Source: JAFGVL01 sp031553685 | GTDB lineage: Bacteria > Bacteroidota > Bacteroidia > Bacteroidales > Paludibacteraceae | Direction of reading: 5' to 3' | Assembly: GCA_031553685.1 (NCBI GenBank) | Contig: JAVBLE010000066.1 | Coordinates: forward strand, 1 to 35,803 | DNA length: 35,803 bases | Shown: positions 22,743 through 31,441 of the stretch, piece after piece | Layout of the letters: every line of letters begins with the position of its first letter | Numbering within the stretch: position 1 is the first letter of the stretch | Position numbers and translations under genes: made by a program | The notes under the pieces: model-generated | Told to the model about the DNA's origin: nothing | The model's input: only the letters and a program-made list of their open reading frames with translations | The model's database searches: none

Positions 22743-24641
22743 TTATGCTAACAATTCATTATTAAACTTCTGTAAAGTTTCCAACACATTGCTGCGCACA
22801 TTGATGAAGTTGGTGATACCTTGTGCTTTGAGGTCGTCCATTGAGGCGGGCGCACCGGCTATTACAAGGATTTCTTTTCCGCTTCCAATGGCATTTTTAG
22901 CTTGTGGAGCAAGGTCTGCGTATTCGTCGTCCGAAGAGCAAAGAACGATGATGTCAGCATTTGCTTTGCGTGCGGCTTCTACACCTGCTTCGACGGTATC
23001 GAAACCAAGATTGTCAATAATCTCGTATCCGGCACAGGCGAAGAAATTGGACGAAAATTGCGAGCGGGCTAAACGCATTGCCAAGTTGCCAATGGTGAGC
23101 ATAAACACTTTGGGGCGTTTGCCCGATTTTTCGGTAGCAAGGCGCAAGGTTTCAAATTGTTCGGCTCCGCGTGCGAACGATAGCGTTTGGATAGTTGCTT
23201 TCGTATCGTCATTTTTGCAACAATGGCATTCTTTTTCTTGAATTTTATCGGCAACCTTTTCGTTGAAATTTGGGAATTGGTTGGTTCCCAACAGGATTTC
23301 TTTGCGGGCAGCCACATCAGCCATGCGTTTGGCAGCCGATTTGGCTATTTCTTCCTGGATATAACCCGATTTTACGGCAGCATAAAATCCGCCTCGATCT
23401 TCAATATCTAAAAATATTTTCCAAGCTTGTTCGGCAATCGATACTGTAAGCGACTCGATATAATATGAGCCTCCGGCAGGATCGGACACTTTGTTGAAAT
23501 AGGCTTCATCGCGCAACATTAATTGCTGGTTGCGGGCAATGCGTTCTGAGAACTCATTAGGGTTCGCATAGGTTGTGTCAAAAGGGAGGACAGTAAGCGA
23601 AAGCACGCCACCCAATATGGCTGCCATAGCTTCGGTTTGTGTGCGAAGCATATTTACATGCGGATCGTAAGTGGTCATGTTCCATTTTGAAGTAGTGGCG
23701 TGTACATACATTTTTGCAGCACACACACAGGCTTCTTCTTCAATCGGGCAGTTCCACTCGCATTCGCGAACACGGGCAGGTTTGTATTCGTTTGCAATCT
23801 TTGCCCACAAAAGCCGTCCGGCACGGAACTTGGCTATTTCCATAAAATAATTGGACGACACGCCCATATTAAATTGTATGTTCTTGGCAGCCAATGATGA
23901 TGACATGCCCTTTTCAGTGAGCATTCGCATATATTCATTGCCTTGCGCAAGGGCAAAACCAAGTTCTTGGGTAATATAAGCTCCTGCGTCGCAGAATAGG
24001 TCGGAGTCGACCGAAACGGCACGGTAATAGTTCATGTAAGTGCAATGCTTTGCCACTTTATATACCTCGTTCTCAATGTCTTCGCAATCTTTTCCTTTGG
24101 TAAGCATTCCGCGAAAAGGGTTAAAATCAATGCTTCCGCGCACTTTGATAGGGTCGACATTTTTAAGGATAATCCGTTCTACAAATAATTCGGAGAGCAA
24201 AGCGGCACTGCGGCGACAGGTCTTGAAAGATACCCAAATTATATTTAAATCAATATTTTCGAGCAGTTTTGTGAGCGTTGAACTATTTACCAGCTCGGAT
24301 GGCAGGATAAAACGAAGTGAGGTTACTCCTTTCGACAAAAGCTCTAAGGCTTTCCGGTTGGCTTCGGCAGGGTCTTTTACTTCGACATCTTGACGAATCC
24401 ACCATACAGCAGACGGTTTAAGGCTGCGCAAAAAAGGATAGTTGGGGGCTTCAGAATTGTTGACTGTGCTTAAACCGTCAATATCTTCCTGCCGGTAAAA
24501 TGGTTTTACACTAAAGCCTTCGTTGGTACGCCACACGAGTTTTTTGTCAAAATCGGCACCTTTCAAGTCGGCTGTTACTTTTTCCATCCATTCGGCGGTG
24601 CTTACGGGTGGAAATTCGGTAAATAATTTTTGTCGATCCAT
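22743..24641 (-). CDS. mutA: methylmalonyl-CoA mutase small subunit
   Basis: This 632-residue protein is the structural subunit that pairs with MutB. It shares the barrel layout (FSVKPFYRQEDIDGL, AGAYITQELGFALAQGNEYM, ERIARNQQLMLRDEAYFNKVSDPAGGSYYIESLT). The C-terminal flavodoxin-like domain has lost the cobalamin motif: where MutB has DGHDRG it reads LTIGNLAMRLARS. That is normal for MutA. Length matches the family. It is the first gene of the mutA, GxxExxY, mutB order and has a candidate promoter at 24685-24712. Confidence 0.97.
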   Translation of the reverse strand: MDRQKLFTEFPPVSTAEWMEKVTADLKGADFDKKLVWRTNEGFSVKPFYRQEDIDGLSTVNNSEAPNYPFLRSLKPSAVWWIRQDVEVKDPAEANRKALELLSKGVTSLRFILPSELVNSSTLTKLLENIDLNIIWVSFKTCRRSAALLSELFVERIILKNVDPIKVRGSIDFNPFRGMLTKGKDCEDIENEVYKVAKHCTYMNYYRAVSVDSDLFCDAGAYITQELGFALAQGNEYMRMLTEKGMSSSLAAKNIQFNMGVSSNYFMEIAKFRAGRLLWAKIANEYKPARVRECEWNCPIEEEACVCAAKMYVHATTSKWNMTTYDPHVNMLRTQTEAMAAILGGVLSLTVLPFDTTYANPNEFSERIARNQQLMLRDEAYFNKVSDPAGGSYYIESLTVSIAEQAWKIFLDIEDRGGFYAAVKSGYIQEEIAKSAAKRMADVAARKEILLGTNQFPNFNEKVADKIQEKECHCCKNDDTKATIQTLSFARGAEQFETLRLATEKSGKRPKVFMLTIGNLAMRLARSQFSSNFFACAGYEIIDNLGFDTVEAGVEAARKANADIIVLCSSDDEYADLAPQAKNAIGSGKEILVIAGAPASMDDLKAQGITNFINVRSNVLETLQKFNNELLA

Positions 24642-24684
24642 TATAGATTTTAAGTTATTGAATGTTGAAAAATAATTTAAGTCG

Positions 24685-24712
24685 CAAAAATACTTAAATT
24701 ATTCCTTCCAAA
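24685..24712 (-). promoter_or_regulatory. candidate mutA promoter
   Basis: On the minus strand TTTG (24709-24712) and TATTTTTG (24685-24692) match the Bacteroidetes elements, but the gap is 16 nt instead of about 20. A CAAAAATACTTAAAT stretch is shared with the ferritin promoter. Confidence 0.4.
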
Positions 24713-24810
24713 ATATTTTACAGATAAAAAAATAGAAAATCTTGCTTTTGTAGGTGATTTTTAACAAAAATGATATAATATTGCATGAAAAATTTAAACA
24801 ATAAATTATC

Positions 24811-25278
24811 ATGGAAGAAAATCAAATTTTAGACAGTTCCGTATCGGAAGGAAATGATTTGGCGGTAACCTATCAAACACGCATTTACTTAAATGAAATT
24901 CGCAAATGGGCAAAGTTTTTTGCCGTATTAGGGTTTGTCGGTATTGGATTTTTGACATTGGCAGCACTGGCTATGTCTTTCACCGGAGTTATAAGCAGTT
25001 TTGCGGGCAGTGGGGTATTTGGCGGCATGTCTGCCGGAGTAGCAGTTATCACTTATTTGATAATCGGGCTGCTGTATTTGGCGCCGATTATCTACCTCAA
25101 TAAGTTTGCAAACCGAATGAAAGCAGCTTTGGACACAATGAATAACGAACAGCTTCAACTGGCTTTTGAAAATATGAAATCGCTTTTCAAATTTTCGGGC
25201 GTATTAACGATAATCATTTTATCGCTGTATGTTATTATTATAGTGGGAGTTATTTTGGTAGGAGTTTCGTCGTTATAA
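24811..25278 (+). CDS. DUF5362-like membrane protein
   Basis: This 155-residue protein has a soluble N-terminus (QTRIYLNEIRKWAKFFAVLG), then about four membrane segments, at residues 33-57, 66-98 (probably two) and 129-153. The pattern fits DUF5362 proteins, whose role is unknown. It stands alone on the plus strand, upstream of and convergent with the RDD gene; its stop is 2 nt from the RDD stop. Confidence 0.75.
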   Translation: MEENQILDSSVSEGNDLAVTYQTRIYLNEIRKWAKFFAVLGFVGIGFLTLAALAMSFTGVISSFAGSGVFGGMSAGVAVITYLIIGLLYLAPIIYLNKFANRMKAALDTMNNEQLQLAFENMKSLFKFSGVLTIIILSLYVIIIVGVILVGVSSL

Positions 25279-25279
25279 T

Positions 25280-25999
25280 TTATCTTGTCAAATAAACATA
25301 ATCCTTTATTAATTGATTCAGGAAATCAATTTTATTTTGAGGAGCAGTTACCTGTAGCTGCTCTTCCATTTTTTGCACCAATAAAAGAACGGCTTCTTTG
25401 TGCCCTTGATTCTTGTAGCGTTGGTAGCGGTTCAGGGTGTGCTTCACGGTCAGCATTTCGTCTTCGGTAAACATGGTTATGCCGGTATAAACGGGCTGGT
25501 AATCGGGATCTTTGGGGCGCGAAATAACCCAATTCAGGTTGTTCAAATCATTGTTGCGGGTACGGATTACTACCAAATCGGCAAACATGTCGCCCAACCG
25601 TTGTGCGCGAGCCGTCGAGCTTATCATAACAATGGCTATTATCCCTAACGATAAAAGTATTTCGACCGAACGGAATACCCAGCGCATCAGGAAATCGAAC
25701 GCATGCAACTTATCTCCATTCAATTTCATGACTTTTATTCCCAATGCTTTCTTTCCGATTGACTGTCCGTTTGTAATAATTTCTGATACAAGGTTGTATA
25801 TAAAATATGGGAGTATTAGGAGAAAATAAATGAACATATTCATCTCATGAAATAGTACCACCAATAGGGTGCTAAGGATACTGACCGCCACGCTGACAAC
25901 AGCAAAATCGATAGCAAAGGCAGCTATCCGTTGAAATGTGGATGCCAGTTCGTATTGAATAACAACATGTTGGGTTGTATTTATTTCTATTCGTTTCAT
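25280..25999 (-). CDS. RDD family membrane protein
   Basis: This 239-residue protein has the RDD layout: FQRIAAFAIDFAVVSVAVSI with Arg and Asp in the first segment, a second segment near 55-75, GQSIGKKALGIKVMKLNG, and a third segment near 110-130 ending AQRLGDMFADLVVIR. RDD proteins are small membrane proteins; some act as ion antiporters, most are unstudied. A soluble tail of about 90 residues follows. It is divergent from the SpoIIM gene, with 97 bp between starts. RDD genes are often next to this operon, so a shared role is likely. Confidence 0.93.
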   Translation of the reverse strand: MKRIEINTTQHVVIQYELASTFQRIAAFAIDFAVVSVAVSILSTLLVVLFHEMNMFIYFLLILPYFIYNLVSEIITNGQSIGKKALGIKVMKLNGDKLHAFDFLMRWVFRSVEILLSLGIIAIVMISSTARAQRLGDMFADLVVIRTRNNDLNNLNWVISRPKDPDYQPVYTGITMFTEDEMLTVKHTLNRYQRYKNQGHKEAVLLLVQKMEEQLQVTAPQNKIDFLNQLIKDYVYLTR

Positions 26000-26096
26000 G
26001 TGTCAAAATATATTTTCAGAAGGCAGTTGCGCACTCATTAACTTTTATTTATTTTTGCAAAAGTAAAAAAAGTATTTGCAATTATCCGGTTAAAAA

Positions 26097-27935
26097 TTGA
26101 AAGAAACGAATTTCATAGAGCAAAATAAGCAAAAATGGCTTGAGTTTGAGGAAGAACGAAAACGGAACACGAAAAATCCCTCCAAATTGAGCAAACTTTT
26201 TGTTCAAATCACGGGCGACTTGTCTTTTGCCCGTACTTTTTTCAAAAACAGACAAGTGCGTTACTTGCTTAATGCGATGTCGCAACAGCTTTTTGTTTCG
26301 ATTTATAAAAACAACCGGATGAAATGGTCGGATATCAGCACTTTCTGGACAACGACCCTTCCACTCACTGTTTACCGTGTTCGTCGCGAATTGTTGCTTT
26401 CGTTCGTTATTTTTGTGATGGCGATGGCTATTGGTGCGTTTTCGTCGGCAAACGACCCTGGTTTCGTGCGTTCTATCCTTTCTGACCAGTATATTGAAAT
26501 GACGCTTGAAAATATCAAAAACGGCAAACCGATGGGCGTTTATGAAAGTATGAGTGAGGTTGATATGATGTTCAGCATCACACTCAACAATATTTTTGTT
26601 TCCATCATTACCTTTGCTATGGGTGTTTTCGGATCGTTTGGATCGGTTGTTGCGATGGTGCGAAATGGTGTGATGGTGGGTGCATTCCAGGAGTTTTTTA
26701 TGGAGCGCGGATTGTTTTGGGAATCCTTCCTGACGATTTGGCAGCACGGTACGCTCGAAATTTCGTCTATCATCATTGCGGGAGGTGCCGGAATTGTGTT
26801 GGGGAAAGGATTGCTTTTTCCGGGTACATACACGCGGGCACAAGCTTTCCGTATATCGGGCAGACGCGGACTGACGGTACTTGCGGGCATCCTGCCGATT
26901 ATTGTTTTTGCAGCATTTATCGAAAGCTTTTTTACACGCTACACCGACCTGCCCGATGTGGTGCGGCTATCGGTTATTATTGGTTCATTGGCGGTTATCA
27001 TTTTTTATTTTGTGGTATATCCCATCAAAGTGGCTCGCGCCAATGCCGGTGTTTTGGAAGCTAAAGAAGATATTGAATACAAGCCGTTTACGCCTTTCGA
27101 TACCGCCGAAGTGCATTCGGGCGGAAAGCTGTTTGAAACTGTCCTGATGTTTTTTACACGCAATTTCGGCAGTTTATTTAAGTGGATACTTATTTTCAGT
27201 GCGCTATTCACAGCCATTTTCGGCGTGCTTTATTATGTTATCCTAAAAGTGGATTCTTATCCTGAAATTCCTTCGCTGCTTTTTCTGTATCGCGAGGACG
27301 AAAACTGGTTGCTTTTTGCACTTAACTGCGCTTTGCAAAGCCTTGTGCTGATGCTATTCTTCTACACTGTTTACCGTTTGGTGTGCAATAAACCGTTGAC
27401 AAAACCAAAAGTATTTCCATTTTTTACCCGCAGTTTTTTGCCAAGTTTGATTGCGGTCGTTTTGCTCAATTTAATCTTAAAAATAGATATTACAGGATTC
27501 CGGTGGATATTGTATTTTGTGAGCTTTCCATACTTGGTTTGCTTTGCTTTTTATAGCCAGCATGAACAATCGCTGTCTGTTTCCACTTTTTTTAAGATGC
27601 TGAAAGGCGAACATCTGAAATTGTTTGGACTGATGTATAAGTTCCTTGCCATCGGCATTTTATTTTCTATTCTTATCGAAACAGAAATGTTTGATTATTT
27701 GCTATCGGCTTTGTTTTGGAATTTGTATTTCGACGAAACAAATATGGATATTTTCTTACATTTGTTTACTGTGTTTTTGAGTTCGGTATTTTTATTTACA
27801 ACCCTTTGTCAAACGGCTATTTCGGCAGGAATTTTCACTTTCAATATAAAAGAAAAATACACTGCCGAAGGATTAAAGTCAGAAATAGAATTACTGGGTA
27901 TTCGTCGAAAGATTATTGGATTTGAAAGAGAATGA
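26097..27935 (+). CDS. SpoIIM/DUF95-like multi-pass membrane protein
   Basis: This 612-residue protein begins with TTG, giving MKETNFIEQNKQKWLEFEE, the usual opening in this family; I see no in-frame ATG before it. Residues about 100-320 match the stage II sporulation protein M family: FVIFVMAMAIGAFSS, FVSIITFAMGVFGSFGSVVAMVRNGVMVGAF, WQHGTLEISSIIIAGGAGI. Several more membrane segments follow. In Bacteroidetes, which do not form spores, this gene opens the MoxR operon, and its exact task is unknown. The stop overlaps the next gene by 4 nt (ATGA). Confidence 0.88.
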   Translation: MKETNFIEQNKQKWLEFEEERKRNTKNPSKLSKLFVQITGDLSFARTFFKNRQVRYLLNAMSQQLFVSIYKNNRMKWSDISTFWTTTLPLTVYRVRRELLLSFVIFVMAMAIGAFSSANDPGFVRSILSDQYIEMTLENIKNGKPMGVYESMSEVDMMFSITLNNIFVSIITFAMGVFGSFGSVVAMVRNGVMVGAFQEFFMERGLFWESFLTIWQHGTLEISSIIIAGGAGIVLGKGLLFPGTYTRAQAFRISGRRGLTVLAGILPIIVFAAFIESFFTRYTDLPDVVRLSVIIGSLAVIIFYFVVYPIKVARANAGVLEAKEDIEYKPFTPFDTAEVHSGGKLFETVLMFFTRNFGSLFKWILIFSALFTAIFGVLYYVILKVDSYPEIPSLLFLYREDENWLLFALNCALQSLVLMLFFYTVYRLVCNKPLTKPKVFPFFTRSFLPSLIAVVLLNLILKIDITGFRWILYFVSFPYLVCFAFYSQHEQSLSVSTFFKMLKGEHLKLFGLMYKFLAIGILFSILIETEMFDYLLSALFWNLYFDETNMDIFLHLFTVFLSSVFLFTTLCQTAISAGIFTFNIKEKYTAEGLKSEIELLGIRRKIIGFERE

Positions 27936-28642
27936 GAAATATTCCACATCACATATTATCCCGAAAAACAGCTTTTATTTTGTTGATGGTCTGCTGCTTA
28001 TTCTCACAAGCAAAAGCACAAACCATCAATCAAAATCGATGGCGCGAAATAACGAAAGATATTTCGTACACCGAAAATTATAAAGAACATGAAGAAAAAG
28101 AGGTAAAACCAACCGAATTCGACCCTGACTTATCATGGTGGAAACAGTTTTTTAATTTTGGCAATTTTGACTTTGCAAGCCTCAAAGTGCCATTATATAC
28201 CATTATTATCTGTGCATTGGCTATTTTGATTTATTTATTGTTACTCAAAACAGGTTTTATCAAAAAAGGCGGGAAAAAGCGGAAACCAACTATTATCACC
28301 CTCGAAAATTTTGAAGAGCATGTGGACGAAGCCGACCTCAATTATTTATTGAAAAAAGCCTTGCATGAAAAGTTGTATTTTGTTGCGCTTCGAATACAAT
28401 ATTTAATTGTGCTTCAATCGCTTAACGAAGCTCAATATATTGCATGGAAAAAAGATAAAACAAACGGCGCTTATCTTGCCGAAATGATTGGAAACGCTTT
28501 GTACAGCGATTTTTCGCACCTGACTTATGTCTTTGAAAAAGTATGGTACGGCGACATTGCCATTACGGCACAAGATTATGAATTGCTTTCGGTTCATTAC
28601 CAAAGTTTTAATCATAAAATAGGCAAGAATGAAACGAAGTAG
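27932..28642 (+). CDS. DUF4129-domain membrane protein
   Basis: This 236-residue protein has a signal peptide (ILLMVCCLFSQAKA), an outer segment, one membrane helix near residues 88-107 (VPLYTIIICALAILIYLLLL), and a cytosolic DUF4129-like helical domain (DLNYLLKKALHEKLYFVALRIQYL, LTYVFEKVWYGD). DUF4129 is a standard part of SpoIIM/MoxR/DUF58 operons. The gene overlaps both neighbours, by 4 and 14 nt, so it is translated with them. Confidence 0.85.
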   Translation: MRNIPHHILSRKTAFILLMVCCLFSQAKAQTINQNRWREITKDISYTENYKEHEEKEVKPTEFDPDLSWWKQFFNFGNFDFASLKVPLYTIIICALAILIYLLLLKTGFIKKGGKKRKPTIITLENFEEHVDEADLNYLLKKALHEKLYFVALRIQYLIVLQSLNEAQYIAWKKDKTNGAYLAEMIGNALYSDFSHLTYVFEKVWYGDIAITAQDYELLSVHYQSFNHKIGKNETK

Positions 28643-29945
28643 TTGGATAATCATTACAGTAAGCGTACTGGGAGTGGTGGGATTGCTCTCATTCCTTTAC
28701 GCTAAGTACATTGCGCCTTATCAGCCTAAATACGATTGGAGCACAAGCTACTACAATAACAGCGACGAACCTTACGGCACAGAAATTTTGTACAAAAGTT
28801 TGGAGAAATCCAAACCGGAGGGAAAATTTGCAACGATCAAACGCTCATTCAAGCAATTTGACTGGAAGGGAAATAATAATTGCTATGTTTTTATCGGCAA
28901 TTCGTATCACATTAACGATGCCGATGCGGACAGCCTCATAAACTTTGTCGAAAAGGGAAATTGTGCGTTTATCAGCATTGACCTTTATTCGTATGTTTTG
29001 TTTGACAGGCTATTTCCCGAAGATTTTGATGATGAATATCAATCTACCTATTTAACAACTTATGACGATACTACCATATATCGTCGGGAGCAGTTATTCA
29101 AAAGTATTAATAATAAAAATATTTTTGTACAGTTTGCCAATGAGTTTAAACAAGGGAAAAAATACAAATTCCACTATAAATATATAAAGAAATTTGAAGC
29201 TTTCGACTGGAGCTATTTTAACAAACCAATTTTAGATTCGGTTTTCAAATACGAACCGGTTTCTTATTTGGAGGGTAAACATATTGATTGTATAAAAATA
29301 AAACGCGGCAAAGGATATTTTTACCTGCACGCCAACCCGATGTTTTTTACGAACTACCACATGATAACTCAAAACGGATTTGATTACAGCAACCGTTTGT
29401 TTTCGTTTGTCGGCGAGCGGAAAATATATTGGGACGAGATTAACAAAACCTATAAGTATAACCATAAAAACGACGGTTATAAGGGCTCGTACAATGGCGA
29501 GGACAGCCCGTTTCGTTACTTGCTTTCGCAGCAAAGTTTCCGATGGGCGTGGTATTTAATGTTGAGTTTGGTGTTGCTTTTTGTGTTGTTTGGCTCGAAG
29601 CGCAAGCAAAAACCGATTCCGCTTATCGAAACGAATAAAAATTCGTCGCTCGAATACACCAAAGCCGTTGCTGCAATGTACTATCAATCGGGTTCGCACA
29701 AATATATTGTGGAAGAGATGTGGCATTTGTTCACCGTTTTTGTAAAAATAAAATATAGTATTGATTTGAAAACCAATGAACAAAAACAATTGGAAATATT
29801 AGCCACCGGTTCAAAAACCGAACTCGCTATACTGAAACAAATAACTCAACTCAAAGATTATATTATTGAAGACAACGGCAAAGACAAAAAAGCATTGCAG
29901 CAGTTAGAAGAATTATTGACAGATTTTTATAAAAATACGAAATAA
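28629..29945 (+). CDS. DUF4350-domain membrane protein
   Basis: This 438-residue protein has an N-terminal membrane helix (WIIITVSVLGVVGLLSFLYA) and a DUF4350-like domain with YNNSDEPYGTEILYKSLEK and a strand reading NNCYVFIGNSYHINDADADSLINFVEKG. A second membrane helix lies near 304-321 (WAWYLMLSLVLLFVLFGS) and a cytosolic tail follows. The opposite-side domain between the helices probably faces the periplasm. It is the third gene of the operon and overlaps the one before by 14 nt. No enzymatic residues are clear. Confidence 0.85.
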   Translation: MKRSSWIIITVSVLGVVGLLSFLYAKYIAPYQPKYDWSTSYYNNSDEPYGTEILYKSLEKSKPEGKFATIKRSFKQFDWKGNNNCYVFIGNSYHINDADADSLINFVEKGNCAFISIDLYSYVLFDRLFPEDFDDEYQSTYLTTYDDTTIYRREQLFKSINNKNIFVQFANEFKQGKKYKFHYKYIKKFEAFDWSYFNKPILDSVFKYEPVSYLEGKHIDCIKIKRGKGYFYLHANPMFFTNYHMITQNGFDYSNRLFSFVGERKIYWDEINKTYKYNHKNDGYKGSYNGEDSPFRYLLSQQSFRWAWYLMLSLVLLFVLFGSKRKQKPIPLIETNKNSSLEYTKAVAAMYYQSGSHKYIVEEMWHLFTVFVKIKYSIDLKTNEQKQLEILATGSKTELAILKQITQLKDYIIEDNGKDKKALQQLEELLTDFYKNTK

Positions 29946-30012
29946 AAACATAGCCCATAAAGCACAAAATATTCGTGAACTTTGTGTCTTTGGGGAAAAC
30001 AAAACACATACA

Positions 30013-31044
30013 ATGATTATGAACGAAAATCAAGATCAACCCATCCTTGAGAATGAAGGCGAAAACCTTTCGTTTGAATTAAATGCAGCATCGGCAGAAA
30101 CGCGCTTTGTACAAGACATTGCGCAGCGTGTACAATTGGAATTGAACAAAGTAATTGTTGGGCAAACGGACAATATCCGCCTGATGATAGCCGGATTGTT
30201 GACAGGCGGGCACATTTTGCTCGAAGGGGTGCCCGGTGTAGCCAAAACGCTGATGGTAAAACTCTTTGCGCAAACGCTTTCGGTTGATTTCAAACGCATA
30301 CAGTTTACGCCGGATTTGATGCCGTCGGATGTAATCGGAACAACGGTTTTTAACATGAAGTCGTCGGAATTTTATTTCCGTCAGGGACCGATTTTTTCTA
30401 ATTTCATTTTGATTGATGAAATAAACCGTTCGCCGGCAAAGACGCAGGCAGCGTTGTTTGAGGTGATGGAGGAAAAACAAATCACGGTAGAAGGCGAAAC
30501 GCATATTATGAAATTCCCGCTTTTTATCATTGCTACGCAAAACCCGATAGAGCAGGAGGGAACCTACAAATTGCCTGAAGCGCAACTCGACCGTTTTATT
30601 TTCAAATTGGATGTGAAGCATCCGGATTTGAATGAAGAAAAATATATCCTTCAACGCTTTAAAGAAGATTTTACCATCAAACAATCAGCCGAAGTGAAAG
30701 CTATATTTACGGTTGATGATTTGCGCCGATGTATGAGTATTGTTGAGAAAGTGCATATCAAAGACGAATTGGTGGATTATATTGCTAAAATCGTTTGTGA
30801 TACGCGCAACAATCCGGCGCTGTTCCTCGGGGCTTCGCCTCGTGCATCGCTTTCGATACTCCGTGCATCTAAAGCAATTGCAGCCATTGCCGGACGCGAT
30901 TTTGTTACACCCGACGATATTAAAGCAGTAGCCTATCCGGTTTTGAACCATCGTATTATCCTTAACCCCGAGCGCGAAATCGAAGGTATTACTTCCGAAG
31001 AAATCATCAACGAGATTTTGAATAAAAACGAAATTCCAAGATAG
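30013..31044 (+). CDS. MoxR family AAA+ ATPase
   Basis: This 343-residue protein has Walker A GVPGVAKT near residues 72-79, Walker B LIDEINR near 133-139, sensor 1 IIATQNP, and the MoxR signature QNPIEQEGTYKLPEAQLDRF. The C-terminal lid has LGASPRASLSI. MoxR ATPases act as chaperone-like remodellers, often with von Willebrand-type partners such as the DUF58 protein encoded downstream. The start at 30013 or the ATG 6 nt later are both possible. A 67-nt gap before it holds sequence resembling a decayed CGC-repeat (ACTTTGTGTCTTTGG). Confidence 0.96.
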   Translation: MIMNENQDQPILENEGENLSFELNAASAETRFVQDIAQRVQLELNKVIVGQTDNIRLMIAGLLTGGHILLEGVPGVAKTLMVKLFAQTLSVDFKRIQFTPDLMPSDVIGTTVFNMKSSEFYFRQGPIFSNFILIDEINRSPAKTQAALFEVMEEKQITVEGETHIMKFPLFIIATQNPIEQEGTYKLPEAQLDRFIFKLDVKHPDLNEEKYILQRFKEDFTIKQSAEVKAIFTVDDLRRCMSIVEKVHIKDELVDYIAKIVCDTRNNPALFLGASPRASLSILRASKAIAAIAGRDFVTPDDIKAVAYPVLNHRIILNPEREIEGITSEEIINEILNKNEIPR

Positions 31045-31054
31045 TAAAAATTTC

Positions 31055-31115
31055 TTAGTGCATGACGATACTTTTATTGATTTAAACATTAAAATTTATT
31101 TTTGTCATGTACTAA
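31055..31115. repeat. inverted TTAGTGCATGAC repeat between MoxR and the next gene
   Basis: TTAGTGCATGAC (31055-31066) is inverted as GTCATGTACTAA (31104-31115), 11 of 12 bases, around 37 nt. A third copy, TTAGTACATGAC, is at 35488-35499. A possible promoter element TATTTTTG (31097-31104) lies at the inner edge of the right arm. Confidence 0.7.
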
Positions 31116-31134
31116 ATAAAAACCAAAAAATGTT

Positions 31135-31434
31135 ATGTTAGGGCTAACCAATATATGGTTTTGGGGATTTGTAATTTCGGCAGGGGTCGGCGCGTTAATC
31201 GGTTGGTTTATGTGGAATATTCGCAGCAAAGAAAAATCAATCAAAGCAAAAGTCATTTTGACGACAAGTGCAGGTTGCGTTATTTCGCTGATAATCTGTG
31301 GTCTTGTATTTGATACTAATTTGATTGTATATTTGTCTTGCCTTGTTTTAACTAATATCATAAGCATTTTTGCATGCCTTTATCACAAAAATGAAGAATT
31401 GGAAGATGCTGACGAGAGAGGGATTTTAGACTGA
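31135..31434 (+). CDS. small membrane protein inside the MoxR operon
   Basis: This 99-residue protein has about three membrane segments (near residues 8-27, 39-58 and 65-85) and a charged tail ending HKNEELEDADERGILD. I know no family for it. It sits between the MoxR and DUF58 genes, which are usually adjacent, 7 nt before the DUF58 start. The repeat pair just upstream suggests that it may be a later arrival. Confidence 0.65.
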   Translation: MLGLTNIWFWGFVISAGVGALIGWFMWNIRSKEKSIKAKVILTTSAGCVISLIICGLVFDTNLIVYLSCLVLTNIISIFACLYHKNEELEDADERGILD

Positions 31435-31441
31435 TTTTAAA

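Noticed and set aside
24753..24785. Promoter of the DUF5362-like gene
   Set aside because: A TTTG and a TAATATTG are present, but the spacing is about 25 nt and the second element has a mismatch.
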